Positions 52,901 to 64,000 of a stretch of DNA of 64,000 nucleotides are shown here, one piece after another. Both the position numbers and the translations under genes were made by a program. Source of the DNA: Pythium myriotylum (taxonomy: Eukaryota > Oomycota > Peronosporomycetes > Pythiales > Pythiaceae); the NCBI GenBank assembly GCA_023091665.1, contig JALJCQ010000030.1, positions 2,501 to 66,500 on the forward strand, in the 5' to 3' direction. The notes beneath the pieces were generated by a model. The model ran no database searches. It saw nothing but the letters and a program-made list of their open reading frames with translations, and was not told the DNA's origin. Every line of letters begins with the position of its first letter. Positions within the stretch are counted from its first letter, which is position 1.

Positions 52901-55900
52901 CGGCGCCTACAGGCGTACAGGGAAATGAACATCGTCGAGCGCATCCTCAACCACCGCAAGCTGCGCGCGACCATCGAGTCGGTGAACGTGAGCGTCGACC
53001 AGCTCTTCCAGGTGGTCGGGCTCGCAACCACGGGCGTGCTCATGGACTGGCGCAAACAGTACGAAAAAGATATGATCGAACAGCAGCAAGCGATGGAACA
53101 GGTCACCCGGAACGCGGTAAAGATGCTGGCCGAGCTGCAGGGCATCCACGAGCAGAAGGACGCCATCGTGCTGCTCAAGGATGCTATAGACAAGATGCGC
53201 CTCGGCGAGTCTGATCTTGCGCCCGAGTCCCAAGCCGCCGTCAAGAACGCCTTCGGCACCATCATTCGGACATCCAACATCGCAGTTCCTGATGTACCGA
53301 AGTGGTTCATTCAGGAGGCCGACATCACATTCAACGAGCGGCCTTTCGGCCGAGGCGCATTTGGCGCCGTTCACCGCGGCACGCTGAAGGACCACACGAA
53401 AGTCGTGATCAAGATGCTGCTGCCGGGCGAGACCGGTCTCGATGCGCAGCTCCAGAAGGCATTTCTGCACGAAGTGGATCTATGGAACACGTTCAACCAC
53501 CCGCACGTGGTGCGAATGCTCGGGGCGTGCCATGTTTCCAAGCGTCCTTATATCGTTTGCGAGGACGCAACGAACAGGAACATGGCCGACTATCTCGATC
53601 GATCTCCAGAAAACAGGAAGCATATATGGAGGCTCCTCTACGAAGCTGTTCAGGGTATTGCGTACCTGCACAGCAAAAACATCGTCCACGGAGATTTAAA
53701 ACTCAACAACATCCTTGTAAGCGCCGATGGCAGGGCGCTGGTTACGGATTTCGGTCTTTCACGGATCAAGAACGAGTCGAAATCCAAGTCCATGACGGCG
53801 CGAAAGGACGGTCAAATGGTCGAAGGCGGTCTGCGATGGCGCGCTCCAGAGCTGGAAAGGTTCCTTGCGCAGCCAGCGTCCGACGTGTTTTCATTTGGGA
53901 TGTGCATTCTAGAGGCTTTTCTTGGCGAGCCCGCATACGCATATCTGGATGATGACAGCGTGAGAAATAAATTCTCGAATGGAGAGCTTCCAGCACGACC
54001 CGAGTCCATGTCCTATGATGCATGGGAGCTTGTGCGGAAGATGGCAGTTCCGGATCCAAGGGATCGTATCGAGCTGGCTGACGTGATAACTAGACTCCAG
54101 GAGTTTTGCGATCTCGAACTCCAGGAGCGTCTTAGCAGTACGTTGTTGCGTGACAAGTGTTTCGTGGATCTGCCTGCCGTCACTCCAGGTTTGGTCACTG
54201 TTGCTAAGATAGCGCTGACACATGACACGCCCAGTGAGAAAGATCTCGACGACAGCCAGGATGTGACAAGAAATGTTGACGCTAACGTTAGCAACGAGCC
54301 CCCTTTGTCGAACCATTCACCCCATCCCAGAGATACTAATCTGCGTTTACTAGACGAGGCAAAGGGCGCAGTTCCAGCTGAAGTTGCCATGCCACCCCAG
54401 CATGCTTGGTCTCGAAGGTATTGGTTCGATGAAATAGTGTCTTGTTCCGAGAGCGAGAAAGGGGAAATCATACGGCAGCTTCGTGACCTTGTTCAAGAAC
54501 ATCCAGCAACGGTTGAAGAGATCGATTGTGTCGGATGCATGGAGATGCTCTTCGAACAAAGCAATCTTGACAGCCTGACCTCACAAAATCAGGTGTGTTC
54601 ATCATCACTGGTAAGCGGATTCTGAACGTCAGCTAATGCGTGTACATCGGAAGGCACTCCTGTTCTGGGCTGTTTACGCTGGCAGTGTCAACCAAATCTC
54701 TGATCTCCTCGCTCAAGGTGCTCCAGTCAATGGAGTGAACAAGGTTCGATTCGATATATCGCATCGACATAATTGTCTCTGCCCGACTTGCTCGATCTGC
54801 TTGGTATATAGAACCTCGAGACCCCGCTTCATATCGCGTGCAAACATGGCGATGAAGGCAAGGTTGCAATTCTTATCCAGAACGGTGCCATCACAGGCAG
54901 GCTGAACAAGGTGCGATGACATTTGGGAATGCTGTTTTTGCAATACTTGCAGGAGACTAATCAGAGCACAAAACTCTTGGTGGTATGTGTAGGATTTCCT
55001 CACACCCCTTCACGTATTGATTTTAAGGCACTTGAAGTGCAACCAGCGTGAGGAAGCAACCGAGTTCTGGAAGTGCCTGAGCATTCTGATATCCCATGGA
55101 GCTGTATGGGACGAAACCTGTGACGAGATACTGGCTCAAGGGAGTCACAATTTACCAATCATGCGAGCAGACGCTTCATCTGATGGTGCAGCATTGAGCA
55201 CAACAAGGGCTTACAAATCGCTCGTGGCTGCAGTAGGTTCTCTTCGCCAGCGCGGGTGGCTACGGTCATCTGCGGTTGTACCGATTGATGTGATGCATGA
55301 TGACCCGCTCTCTGTGATAGCATACACTGCTGACCTCATGGCCTCAAGCCCTCTTCACACAACAGTTTACCACAGAGTCTGCGTTCTCGGGGCAAATTGT
55401 ACTTCGAGTATCTTGGAGTTGTTTGGGGAAACTCAAGTTGATACAGGCTGTAACGATGCCTTGATTCGTCGAGTCAACTGGAGCTTCGAAGGGGCTCCAT
55501 TGCCTGAGCAGATCGAACGTGAGATACCTCTATGTCGAACTCACGATGTCACCTTTTGGGAGTTTCCTGATGGAGAAGAGTTCAACGTGGTCACCTCACT
55601 TCTACTTCCTCAGCGTTCTTTGTTCATTGTTACAGTGGACGTCGAGGCATTTTCGCAGCAATTGACAGCTTGCAGCTCCGCACCTTGCTCGTGCGGAGCG
55701 ACTCCTTCAAAGTCAGAGCTTACCACTGAGAGTTCTGTTAATGCTGGTGCCCCAGGCAATAACGACCGTGTGAACGAGCAAGAGTTGGTAGAGAAGTTCG
55801 TGCTTCGGTGGATCCGCCTCGTTGTTGCCAGCCAACCCGATTCAAACATCGTTTTGGTTCTCATGAACGCGGAACGAATCGTAGAAAGTCACAGTGACCT

Positions 55901-58900
55901 AATTGCCAAGCTGATGTCGGAAGTGGCTGAGTTCAAGACACACTACGAAAAGGCAATCGAGCGAGATTTGAAGCTCGTCGCGTCAAGTGTTCAGCCTGTT
56001 TGCAATGAGCATGACGATATCGAGTTGCGTCTTGATCACCTACAACAACTGAAGAACAAGGTAAATCAGATTTCATTGGAACCAATACTTGTATCAGCAA
56101 CCGATAGCCAGCTCGATGTGTGGAAGCAAATCATACTTTCGAAATCAACAGGAATCCAGCTTTCTAATTCGACCAAGCGAGTTCTTAACAGCATTCGAGA
56201 GCAGGAGCGAAACGACAAATTTAACGTTGGGGTATTCACAAAGTTCGACATACTTCTCACTGAGCTTGAGAAGAGGTTTCACGATTTTGATTCGAGTTTG
56301 TATCCGTCAATCATTCGGGATCTTCATGAATTGGGCGAAGTTCTCGACCTTCGTATTAAGGGCGAAAAGCACGGTGATGTGGTGACAAACTCCCTCCTAT
56401 TTGCAGATCTTGGCTACTCAATGGTCCAGTGCTCACGAGAATCATATCGAGTTGGAGATGATCTGCTTGATAGTAATGAAGCATGGGCAAGACTTGACTA
56501 TCAGTCGAAGCAATCGGTCAAGTCAATTTTTAGGCGAACTTTGGTAGCGTTTCCTCTCACAGACGCAAAAGCGGTGTCGCAAGAAGCCAATCCGAACCTG
56601 AAACAAAGCCTTTTTGTTCCATCTGCGTGGACACCCTCTACGGAGCATCATCAATCGGAGCACGAAGATGCTCCAATTATCTATACGTACATTATTGGAA
56701 TCTTTCCGCCATCGACATTTGTGAGAGAGCTTGCTGTTGCTCTACATTCGGATTCGTTGTCGCTCTACCCGACTGTTCATCCTGATCGAATCGAGATGAA
56801 CCTTCACGAGTCAATCTTTCGACTCACTTTTCTCGCTGATTGCGAAGGCTTTGCTGTTCAACTGAGAGCGGTCAACGTGGATTCGAAGACGCTAAACTCT
56901 GATGAGCAAAGCGATAAGTACAGATCAGCAGTCCACTCAAGGCAGACAATCCGTTTGCTCATGCATGCAGCTGTTCAAGCAGTGATGCACAAATTCCACG
57001 GTCTGTGGAAACTCGAGAAGGCGGGATGGATTCCATTAGACTGGGCTATTCATGAAGTCATTGGCAAGATCCCACGTGATAAGATGCTCGGAGTTCAAGA
57101 GAAGCTTCTTGTACGGAGTATTTGTATACTGGGCTCGAGTCGTGCGGGAAAGACGACTCTGGTCAAGTCTCTCGTTTCCAATACCCCGTCCCTTGTGCAT
57201 TCTGACGAGCGTACGGTTGGAGTAGATATCACTTCGGCTTGCTTCTTAAAAAGTGACTCGTCTGGGTTTGCCACAGAGCGATACTTTGTCTCCTTTTACG
57301 ACTTCGCCGGCAACGATGATCTCCAGTCGCTCCAAGAAATGTTCTTCTCTGACCGATCACTATTTATTCTTTGTATCGATCTTCACGCGTATACAGTCGC
57401 ATACGAACAAGTACGATTCCGCTTTGACGACGACAGCATTGCGACGGTCAAGATGAAGGAGTTGGTTAAGAGGAAAGTGCTCCGGTGGATCCACATGATC
57501 TTTGACAAAGTGGTGAATGGGAAGTGCATAATAGTTTGCACCAAGCGAGACAAATTCAAGGGCGCCACAGCTCGCCTGGAACGCATGGAAGCTGAGTTGA
57601 GAACGACTATCAACAGGTGCTTTGATGATGTCATTGGGGAGTATAAAACTCGCATCCAAAACGTACTTCTTGAGGCTGACAAGAGGCACTCTCAGCCAGA
57701 TGCGACAAGTTTTTTTATTCCCTGGAAACTGAGAAAGGAGGATCCAGCTCGTCGTCTCCGAAGACAATTGGAGCATATCGTTGATCAACAACGAAAGATA
57801 GAACGTGCTGAATGGCTCGCTCTGAGTTGTGCGACAACACGTGGAGTGATTGATGCGCAGCGAAAAATCGAAAGTCACGCTGGCCGCGAATGCCGCCATA
57901 TCATGATGCCACCTACATATGCGCGAGCATTGATGCTCATCGACTCGTGGAGACGAAACCCTGCGATGATCACTAAGGGATCCTCTCACAGACAGCGTTG
58001 TGACCATCCGTTGATCGTGCCAAGGGACTGTCTGGCGCATCAGCTAGCTCTCATCCAGACAGGGAACGGACGCGAAGTTCTAAAGTTGCTGAAAGAAACA
58101 AGTATCATCGTCACGTTCGAAAATCTGGGAGTCCACGACGTGGAACCAGATATGTTCATTTTGGATCCCCAGGTGGTTGTGGAGACCTTTCGCCAAGTTG
58201 TAATTCGCAAGATCAAGTCTGAGCTGCTTGAACATGATCAGTTCATCAAGCTCCCGCTGCCGTATTGGGGCTTCCAAATGCTCCAGCCGAGTCGGAAGAT
58301 TGCTTGGAAGCGAGCACTTCAGTACTTTCGCGTCGCACACCCCGTCGGCGAATCCATCGATGTGACATGTAACCTACTGGTGCCAAGTTACTGGCCCAAA
58401 CTACCCTATTACTACAGTCAAGTCCCAATTATCGAGCAAGGTCAACTTCCTCGCCACGTTGTATGGGCCTACGCGTCGGAGAATATTCAATTGGAGCAGT
58501 CATCATCAGCGAAGACCCTGCTAAGAAAACTTTTCCACGAGTTTGCGATCAAGAGCTACTCAACTCACCAGCGTCTTGTACAAGAGGAAGTGATTACACA
58601 CCGGCGACCATTCGTTGGCCAGTCAGGCGATGTGAAATTTATGTGCCAGGTTCGCCTGACAACGTGGGGTGACAACAATAATCCTGCTATTACGGTTGAA
58701 GCTGTTGGAGGTGATAGCCGAGGAATCGGTTGGCATTTCTTCGAGGACGCTTGCTCAACGTTGAACGACCTTCTTCGCGACCAGGGGCACACAATTACTT
58801 GTTACGCTGAAGTTGATCCAAGGCCGCGATGTTGGCAAGCCACAGGCGTACCTCTTCAATCCCTACGCGTGAAGGACGTGGTTGCTCAGCTCTCCAGACG

Positions 58901-58985
58901 CGATGTCAACTCAGGTCGAGCCTCGCATCTTGAGACCACGGAGGAGAGCTGGCTGCCACCTAGCCTTGGTTGGTGGAAGCTGTAG
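49973..58985 (+). CDS. Giant pseudokinase-ARM-kinase-ankyrin-double ROC protein
   Basis: Four exons, 49973-54592, 54654-54743, 54812-54910, 54993-58985, with GT-AG introns of 61, 68 and 82 bp, all phase 0, give about 2933 residues (2913 if the ATG at 50033 is used). Order: helical adaptor; TKL kinase 1 (about 239-489) with HGDLKLNN but NFG in place of DFG and a degraded glycine loop; ARM repeats (about 576-882); a second adaptor; kinase 2 (about 1118-1379) with GRGAFGAV, VIK, HGDLKLNN and DFG intact. Then come ankyrin repeats (about 1541-1612), a ROC-like domain with degenerate P-loop (about 1731), and a ROC domain with GSSRAGKTT (about 2312), DFAG and TKRD, followed by a COR-like region. The two adaptor-kinase halves are internal duplicates (VPAWFISESDIVF versus VPKWFIQEADITF). 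Likely a cytoplasmic signalling scaffold; ligand and substrate unknown. Separate genes remain possible if the first intron is not used. Confidence 0.8.
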
Positions 58986-59600
58986 GGTTGCGGATCATTG
59001 CCTCTGATACATGTTGAACTTCAATGTACGAGCTCAGGCGCCCACTCTGTGACTGCGACAACAAGTTAATTGAGACGAGATATTGTATTCTTCTCCCAAC
59101 GCGAAATTATCGTTGCTGGTCACCGTGAGTGTACACTGTGCTTCGCGTCAGCATGAGGGAGCGTCTGTGGTGCACTCAATTCGTTTTTTCCGTTGAACCT
59201 ATTCGGCATTTGGATTACAGATATGGATCCGGTTGATCACGTCTTCAATGGAGTCGGGATTTTTTTGGTACTCATGCACTTCCAGACTAGCCACCAGGAC
59301 CAGAATGGACCGACGAAACCCAGCAACTTAGCGCCCCCGTCTCTCGCCTCGAGCAAGAGCCACGCGCGTCGCCGCCAAGCGCGCCATCCACCGCGTCGCT
59401 GGCGTTCGCGCCACTAGATCACGTCGAGATTCTATCGCAGCTTGAGCATGATGCGCCAGATCTTCGAAAACCAGGCCACGACACTCCAGAACCAGTCCGC
59501 CGAGCAATTCACCACGCTCCAGAAACACATTCCACCGAGATGACTAATCTCGAGCGTCAGCACCGAGACGCCATGATTCAGCAGACGCGCGAGCACATCG
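58986..59600. other. Intergenic with coding-like debris
   Basis: Short helical fragments (for example near 59435-59540, IFENQATTLQNQSAEQFTTL) suggest eroded coding sequence, but no gene can be assembled. Confidence 0.4.
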
Positions 59601-59860
59601 AGAATGCAAGCGCTGTCGAGGGTTGACTCAAGCGACGCGTGGGTCAGAAGTTCCCGGCGACGAGGCTGACGAGCAAGAAAATGGTGTAGCCTTCCGACCG
59701 CGGAGCGGTCATCGCAGGCGTGTCCAGCGAGTGATGGTGACGCAGAAGTTTCCGTGAAGCCTCACTCACAGGAAACGCATGCAGTTGGAATGAGAGGATT
59801 CATCACCGATCATATCCAGGCCGCCATCAGACAGGGCCGGACGCAAAAATTCTCGAGCTG
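59601..59860 (+). pseudogene. Decayed ROCO-like fragment, direct-repeat copy 1
   Basis: About 260 bp nearly repeated at 62451-62723. Its end (ATCCAGGCCGCCATCAGACA, GGGCCGGACGC, CTCGAGCTG) corresponds to the LIQTGNGREVLKLL region of the giant gene's COR-like part near 58050. Frame broken. Confidence 0.65.
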
Positions 59861-60266
59861 TTGAAAGAGAGATGCATCTCATGGATTGCGAAACTATCTC
59901 CATGTGCGATACTTTAGACGGAGAAGACGTCTCTTGTAATGGGTACTCTGCACGAGTGTGGATCAGATGCTCATTTATTTTAATAGCGTTCACAATACTG
60001 GGACCAAATGCAAACTTCTAATGCGAACAGATCTGCACAGAGCGATGTCGGCCGGTCGTTTGCATCTCATGAACACCTTCTGAAGACCACCCGAGGGTCC
60101 GGTGAGCGCTATTAGTCGAATCGCAACCCACTCACCAAGCATGAAAAGCAGTCGAACAGCTCCCAAGTGTGTAAGTGGAGTGAGGTTCTTTCAGGTGTGT
60201 AAAGTCTTTTGAGTTCGACTAATGAAGAGTTTATTTAGTTACTTGGAGAGACTCGAACAACCCCTC
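59861..60266. other. Intergenic, nothing recognised
   Basis: Between the decayed fragment and the 3' end of the NTPase/nuclease-type gene. Confidence 0.45.
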
Positions 60267-62196
60267 CTACGGAATCAAAGTACACACGAACTGGGGGATC
60301 TTCGTCATCTGGGCCGCGTAGCGAGCGTCACGAGCAGGCTGTCCATTCTTCGCCCATGCTCTCACCGCGCTGTTCCACCATCGGTCCTTCATCTGGTCTG
60401 GAGTTGGGCGCTTCGTGATCGCAGCCAACAGTTGACTGACGGTTTTGATCGAGTATGTCTTCCCGAGATTCTCAGCAGTGACCTTTCCAATGCCGTCCAC
60501 TTGAGTGAGTGGCTCATCGCCATTTGGCCCGGTACGAATGAGTTGTTGGCGCATGCATGAGGTCTCAATCTCCTGCGGGACAACGAAAACAAGCGCCGCG
60601 CGGCTCGGGTCCTCGGCGATCCTCTCGAGCATGCCGAGCTTGGAAAGCACGTGGATGAGTCCCGACGCGTTCACTGGGTGTTCTTTTGCGACAGTCACCT
60701 GGAAAAACACGATCTCGTGCTTTCTGCTCAGTTCCACACTCGCAGACGCTGCTGCGTCTCTCGTGGGGATGTAGAAAGAATCGATTGACTCCCAGTTGGC
60801 CGCCTTCGGGTGGTGATACGGCCCTCGCTTCGCAGTTGAAGTCGTCAGAGTGTGCTCTGTGTACACGTCGACAGGATCACTGCGTTCGATAGTGAGTTCA
60901 TGTGAACTTCCATCAGCAGACACAGCACGCAATCGAAGCGTGCAGCCACGGCCCAGACGTTCGTGCACATGGAGCTGCAACACCTTTTTCCAAACCGGAG
61001 CGGCTTCTTCGACCCTTTGAAGTAGATGAAGTAACTCTGCCTTGGCGTGACCGTGCTCCCTCAACATATTCGCTGTCAATTTTTCGATGACATACGGGGA
61101 TGCGAGTGTCCAATCATATACCACGCAGGTAGGATCTGGCATGTAGTACAGGAGTTTGGTCCGGATATGCGAATACTCCTTGTCATAAGGTAGCTTTTGC
61201 AAATCGACAACGCTTGAGATTGTAGCGGTAGCGCGGTTCAACTGGAAGTGAGCGTCGGCAACAGCTCTCGGGTAAAGACTGAAGCACTGTCTTGCGACCC
61301 CGCCGAACACATCGAATCTCTCCGTGATGATGTCGTTGGTTAAACGTCTTGCTTCTTCGTCTATCATCAAGCTGGCCGTTTCTTCATCCGCCGAGCGTCT
61401 AGATTCGTCGTCCAGTGCTTCTGATTTGCAATCCATGTTCTCATTATTCAGCCGACTCGCCTTGTTCTCGTTCATACGAGCAGCCGATGTTCCGTTGATC
61501 AATCGCATATCTAGCGCCAGTGCGGCCTCATGCAACTCGGTCAGCGTCCAGATGGGCATGTAGTAAGTGCACTCGTGCTTTTCAGCCGACCTCAGCCACG
61601 CTTCGTTTGGGCACGTGAACACCACACTCTGAGCTTCTGCCGGCCTGAAGTCAGGGGTTCCGTCGCAAAGGAACAAGACCTCTTCTCTTGCCGCTCTCGC
61701 CAAGGCCACAGCGTCGTCAATAATGCTGTCCACGCCAGATCTACGCGCGTAGCGTTTTGGCTCCGTGTTGCCCTTGAATATCACGAGCTCGCTCATTTTC
61801 TCTTTCTCGAAGTTCATGGTGAAGATCCATGTGTCCGGGAACTCGACTCGATATCGGCTCAAGAAGTACGAATAGAAAACCGACTTGCTGATGCCTATGA
61901 ATCGAAAAAATAAACCCAATGCCATCAGCACCGATAGTAACGCAGCATTCTCTCGCTCAGCTGAGTTGGATCATACCTGGAGTTCCGGTCATCGTCACGC
62001 ACCTCTCGTTTTCCATTCGTAGAAGGTGCTTCACGATCCCATAGTATTTGTCGTAGCATTCGCGCACGTAGTAGTATTTACCGATTTTGTATGTGTACAC
62101 CATCGGCACGGGCGGCATCAGGAGAACGTGGTCCTCGGGATTCCAGTAGCTCTCGGGATTCTCGAGTGGTGCATGGCGGTCACCAATGGCCACCAT
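60267..62196 (-). CDS. P-loop NTPase / REase-like protein with HhH, CRN-C-terminus type
   Basis: Two exons, 62196-61977 and 61894-60267, over an 82-bp GT-AG intron that rebuilds the Walker A loop as GTPGISKS; 615 residues. N-terminal VYTYKIGKYYYVRECYDKYY precedes the loop, as in RHS/CRN-type NTPases. The C-terminal part has WESIDSFYIP and EIVFFQVTVAKEHPVN, the Asp and QxT pattern of the restriction-endonuclease-like domain in those proteins. A helix-hairpin-helix follows (LTQVDGIGKVTAENLGKTYS), a DNA-binding motif. There is no CRN header domain and no signal peptide. A plausible DNA- or chromatin-acting protein; an upstream exon cannot be excluded because the frame is open above 62196. It shares the plan of the CRN at 17911 but differs throughout. 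Confidence 0.8.
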
Positions 62197-62450
62197 GTCA
62201 TTCGTGCGGGCAATCTTCTGGGGAGGAGCTCATTACCTTTGTTGCTTCTTTTGTAGAATGCTAGGCATGGTTAGATCGACCGTTGTGTGAGAGCATTCAG
62301 GCGAAGGGAAGGGAGATGTTGATGTTTGAGGTGTGATGGACGTGCTTGAGGCAGTAGATCATTCTCTTACTAGCGACGAGAACGCCCATACACGTCACCG
62401 CCTCCTAAATTTTGTGTCAAGCCATGAGGGCACGGACTATGCTTGCAGAC

Positions 62451-62963
62451 CAGAATGCAAGTGCTGTCCCAGGTTGACGCCAAGCGACGCGCGGGTCAGA
62501 AGTTCCCGGCGACGAGACCGACGAGCAAGACGCCAGAGAGGATGGTGTTGCCTTCCGACCGCGGAGCGGTCAGCGCAGGCGCGTCCGGCGAGTGACGGCG
62601 ACGCAGAAGTCTTCCGTGAAGCCTCACTCACAGGAAACGAATGCAGTTGAAATGAGAGGCTTCATCACCGATCATATCCAGGTTGCCATCAGACAGGGCC
62701 GGACGCGAAGAATTCTCGAGCTGAAGCAGGTGCCGGTACTATATGATTGCTACGTTCGAAAACTTTGGAGTCCACGACGTGGAGCCGAATATATTCATTT
62801 CGGACCTTCAGGTCGTTGTGGAGACTTTTTTTCCCGAGTTGTCATTTGCAAGATCAAATCTGAGCTGCTCGAACATGATCAGTTCATTTTGATGAACGTT
62901 TGGGAACCCCAGTCGAGTCGAAAGATTGCGTGGAGGCGCACTCATCAGCCTTTTGCAGTCTAG
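62451..62963 (+). pseudogene. Decayed ROCO COR-region copy with direct repeat 2
   Basis: 62451-62723 repeats 59601-59860. From 62720 the sequence follows the giant gene's 58090-58320 with many changes. Matches include TTCGAAAA...GGAGTCCACGACGTGGA, AAGATCAA(A/G)TCTGAGCTGCT and GAACATGATCAGTTCAT. Frames shift repeatedly and stops occur, so it is a dead paralogue fragment. Confidence 0.75.
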
Positions 62964-63130
62964 GACTTGCCCAAGGCCGACACTCGCCGAAACTGTTCAA
63001 CCCTTCTTGAACGCAGTTCATGTCACGATGAGCTTTCCAGAAATGCTGTGTTACATAGTGCTGTTGTCTGTATGCTGTTTTTAGATTCACGCAGTGGGTG
63101 AACTTTCCAAATCGAAGAGAACGAGTTTTA

Positions 63131-64000
63131 ATGGGGCTGTTCAAACGCGGGCATCGCATTGCTGAAAGCGGTAGTGCAGTGGTCGAGAGCCCAGAGAACG
63201 CGACAAGAGCTAAACCGTCAGATACAAAAGGGGCCGAAGACCTTGGACTCTTCGGCGCTGACAGCGACGAGAGCGACGATGATGCAACGATCGACAGATA
63301 CGCAAACGGCGCCGGCCAGCGTGAGAGCGACGGTGGAGGAGATGATGGTGCTGAACAAGAGAGCAAGAAAGTGTCGGTTCTGCTGGCCAAGATGACACCA
63401 GAGGAGCTGTTCAAGCGGTACGACACAGACGGCTCCGGCAATATCTCGGTCGCCGAGTTCCTTGCGATGTTGCCCGATTTGGGCATCAAGATGTCACAGG
63501 CCAAGGCGATCCGCATCTTCAAAAAGTGCGACACGGACGGTACTGGAGAGATCGATCTGAACGAGTTCAAGATGGCCATGTTCGCTGTGGATCCGGTCTC
63601 GGGTAACACGCTCGGGTTCGCCCCGTCGCAGTTGCTGGCCCCACGCGATGCCTTCGAGCTGTTTGACGAAGACGGCACAGGCAAGATCGACGAGCTGGAG
63701 TTTGCGGTGAGGTCGTTTCGAGTCTTAGGTACATGGAGACAATGACTGAGGTATGAAACGCTGTTGATCAGGACGTGCTCGAGTACTTCGGGATGGACGT
63801 GAGCGACGCCAAGCAAGAGGCACTGTTCAAGAAGTACGACAAGGATAAGAGTGGCTACATCGATTACAAAGAGTTCCGATCGATGTGGATTCGCCTGTCA
63901 AACGTGCGCGAGGAACTGGAGAAGCGCGGCATCGAAGTACCCAAGTACGCTACGCCCTGGAAGCTTCAAAGTATGCTCGAGGCGATTCTGGACGAGGAAG
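63131..64000 (+). CDS. EF-hand calcium-binding protein, cut by window end
   Basis: Exon 1 63131-63706 and exon 2 from 63772 (65-bp GT-AG intron, phase 0), open at the window edge. After an acidic low-complexity N-terminus (DSDESDDD), EF-hand loops are DTDGSGNISVAEF, DTDGTGEIDLNEF, DEDGTGKIDELEF and, in exon 2, DKDKSGYIDYKEF. All four have Asp/Asn/Ser/Glu in the calcium-coordinating places. The ATG at 63131 (MGLFKRGHR) is preferred; an in-frame codon at 63098 also opens the frame. The length beyond the window is unknown, so a calmodulin-like sensor or a larger enzyme with EF-hands are both possible. Confidence 0.88.

Noticed and set aside
54606..54632. Splice from GTAAGC to GTCAG at the end of the kinase frame
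   Set aside because: Gives a 22-base intron and loses the frame; the 61-bp alternative from 54593 to 54653 keeps phase 0 and yields an ankyrin repeat.
62197..62275. Extra first exon of the NTPase/nuclease gene using a GTAATG...CCAG gap
   Set aside because: The intron would be only 19 bases, far below the 58-85 bp of all other introns here.

Overview
The window comes from an oomycete (water mould), most likely near a chromosome end. Evidence for this: TTTAGGG-type telomere repeats, a Crinkler (CRN) effector gene with LxLAK-like and HVLVxxP-like motifs, IFT88 (a flagellated organism), secreted PAN/Apple proteins, ankyrin and ROCO-like proteins, and very short introns (58-85 bp) with GT-AG ends. 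A genus cannot be fixed from sequence alone; the gene set would suit Saprolegniales such as Aphanomyces.

Layout. 1-12529 is a perfect 133-bp satellite, 94 full copies. 12530-12691 holds two blocks of exactly eight AAACCCT repeats. The second block abuts the middle of a reverse transcriptase, so a Ty3/Gypsy chromovirus (12693-17559, 3' LTR intact) appears to have been cut and capped by telomere repeat, with satellite distal to it. On the opposite strand of that element's 3' part is a long decayed antisense reading frame. 17911-19849 is a CRN gene with a rebuilt 85-bp intron. 19883-21295 is a decayed ankyrin gene. 21320-27674 carries housekeeping-type genes: a multi-spanning membrane protein, a TMEM222/RTE1 homologue and a four-exon IFT88.

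27963-39263 is a mobile-element graveyard. A 5'-truncated LINE with a 12-bp target duplication has split an ankyrin gene. A short-chain dehydrogenase gene is split by a Ty3 element with 240-bp near-identical LTRs and a CTGTC target duplication. That element itself contains a second, internally deleted Ty3 element in the opposite orientation. A 61-bp near-perfect palindrome truncates the dehydrogenase.

39509-49930 is an accessory cluster: four secreted double-PAN proteins, two divergently transcribed coiled-coil proteins with central hydrophobic stretches, a membrane-anchored RBR ubiquitin ligase, and a decayed kinase copy. 49973-58985 encodes one giant protein of about 2.9k residues. Frame-preserving introns join a pseudokinase-like domain, ARM repeats, an intact TKL kinase, ankyrin repeats and two ROC-type GTPase domains. 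60267-62196 is a P-loop NTPase/nuclease-type protein related to CRN C-terminal regions, with a helix-hairpin-helix. It is flanked by decayed ROCO copies. An EF-hand protein runs off the right edge.

Together the window reads as a fast-evolving subtelomeric region grading into conserved genes. Its accessory genes point to secretion, signalling and effector biology. All calls are from reading the sequence; no database search was run.
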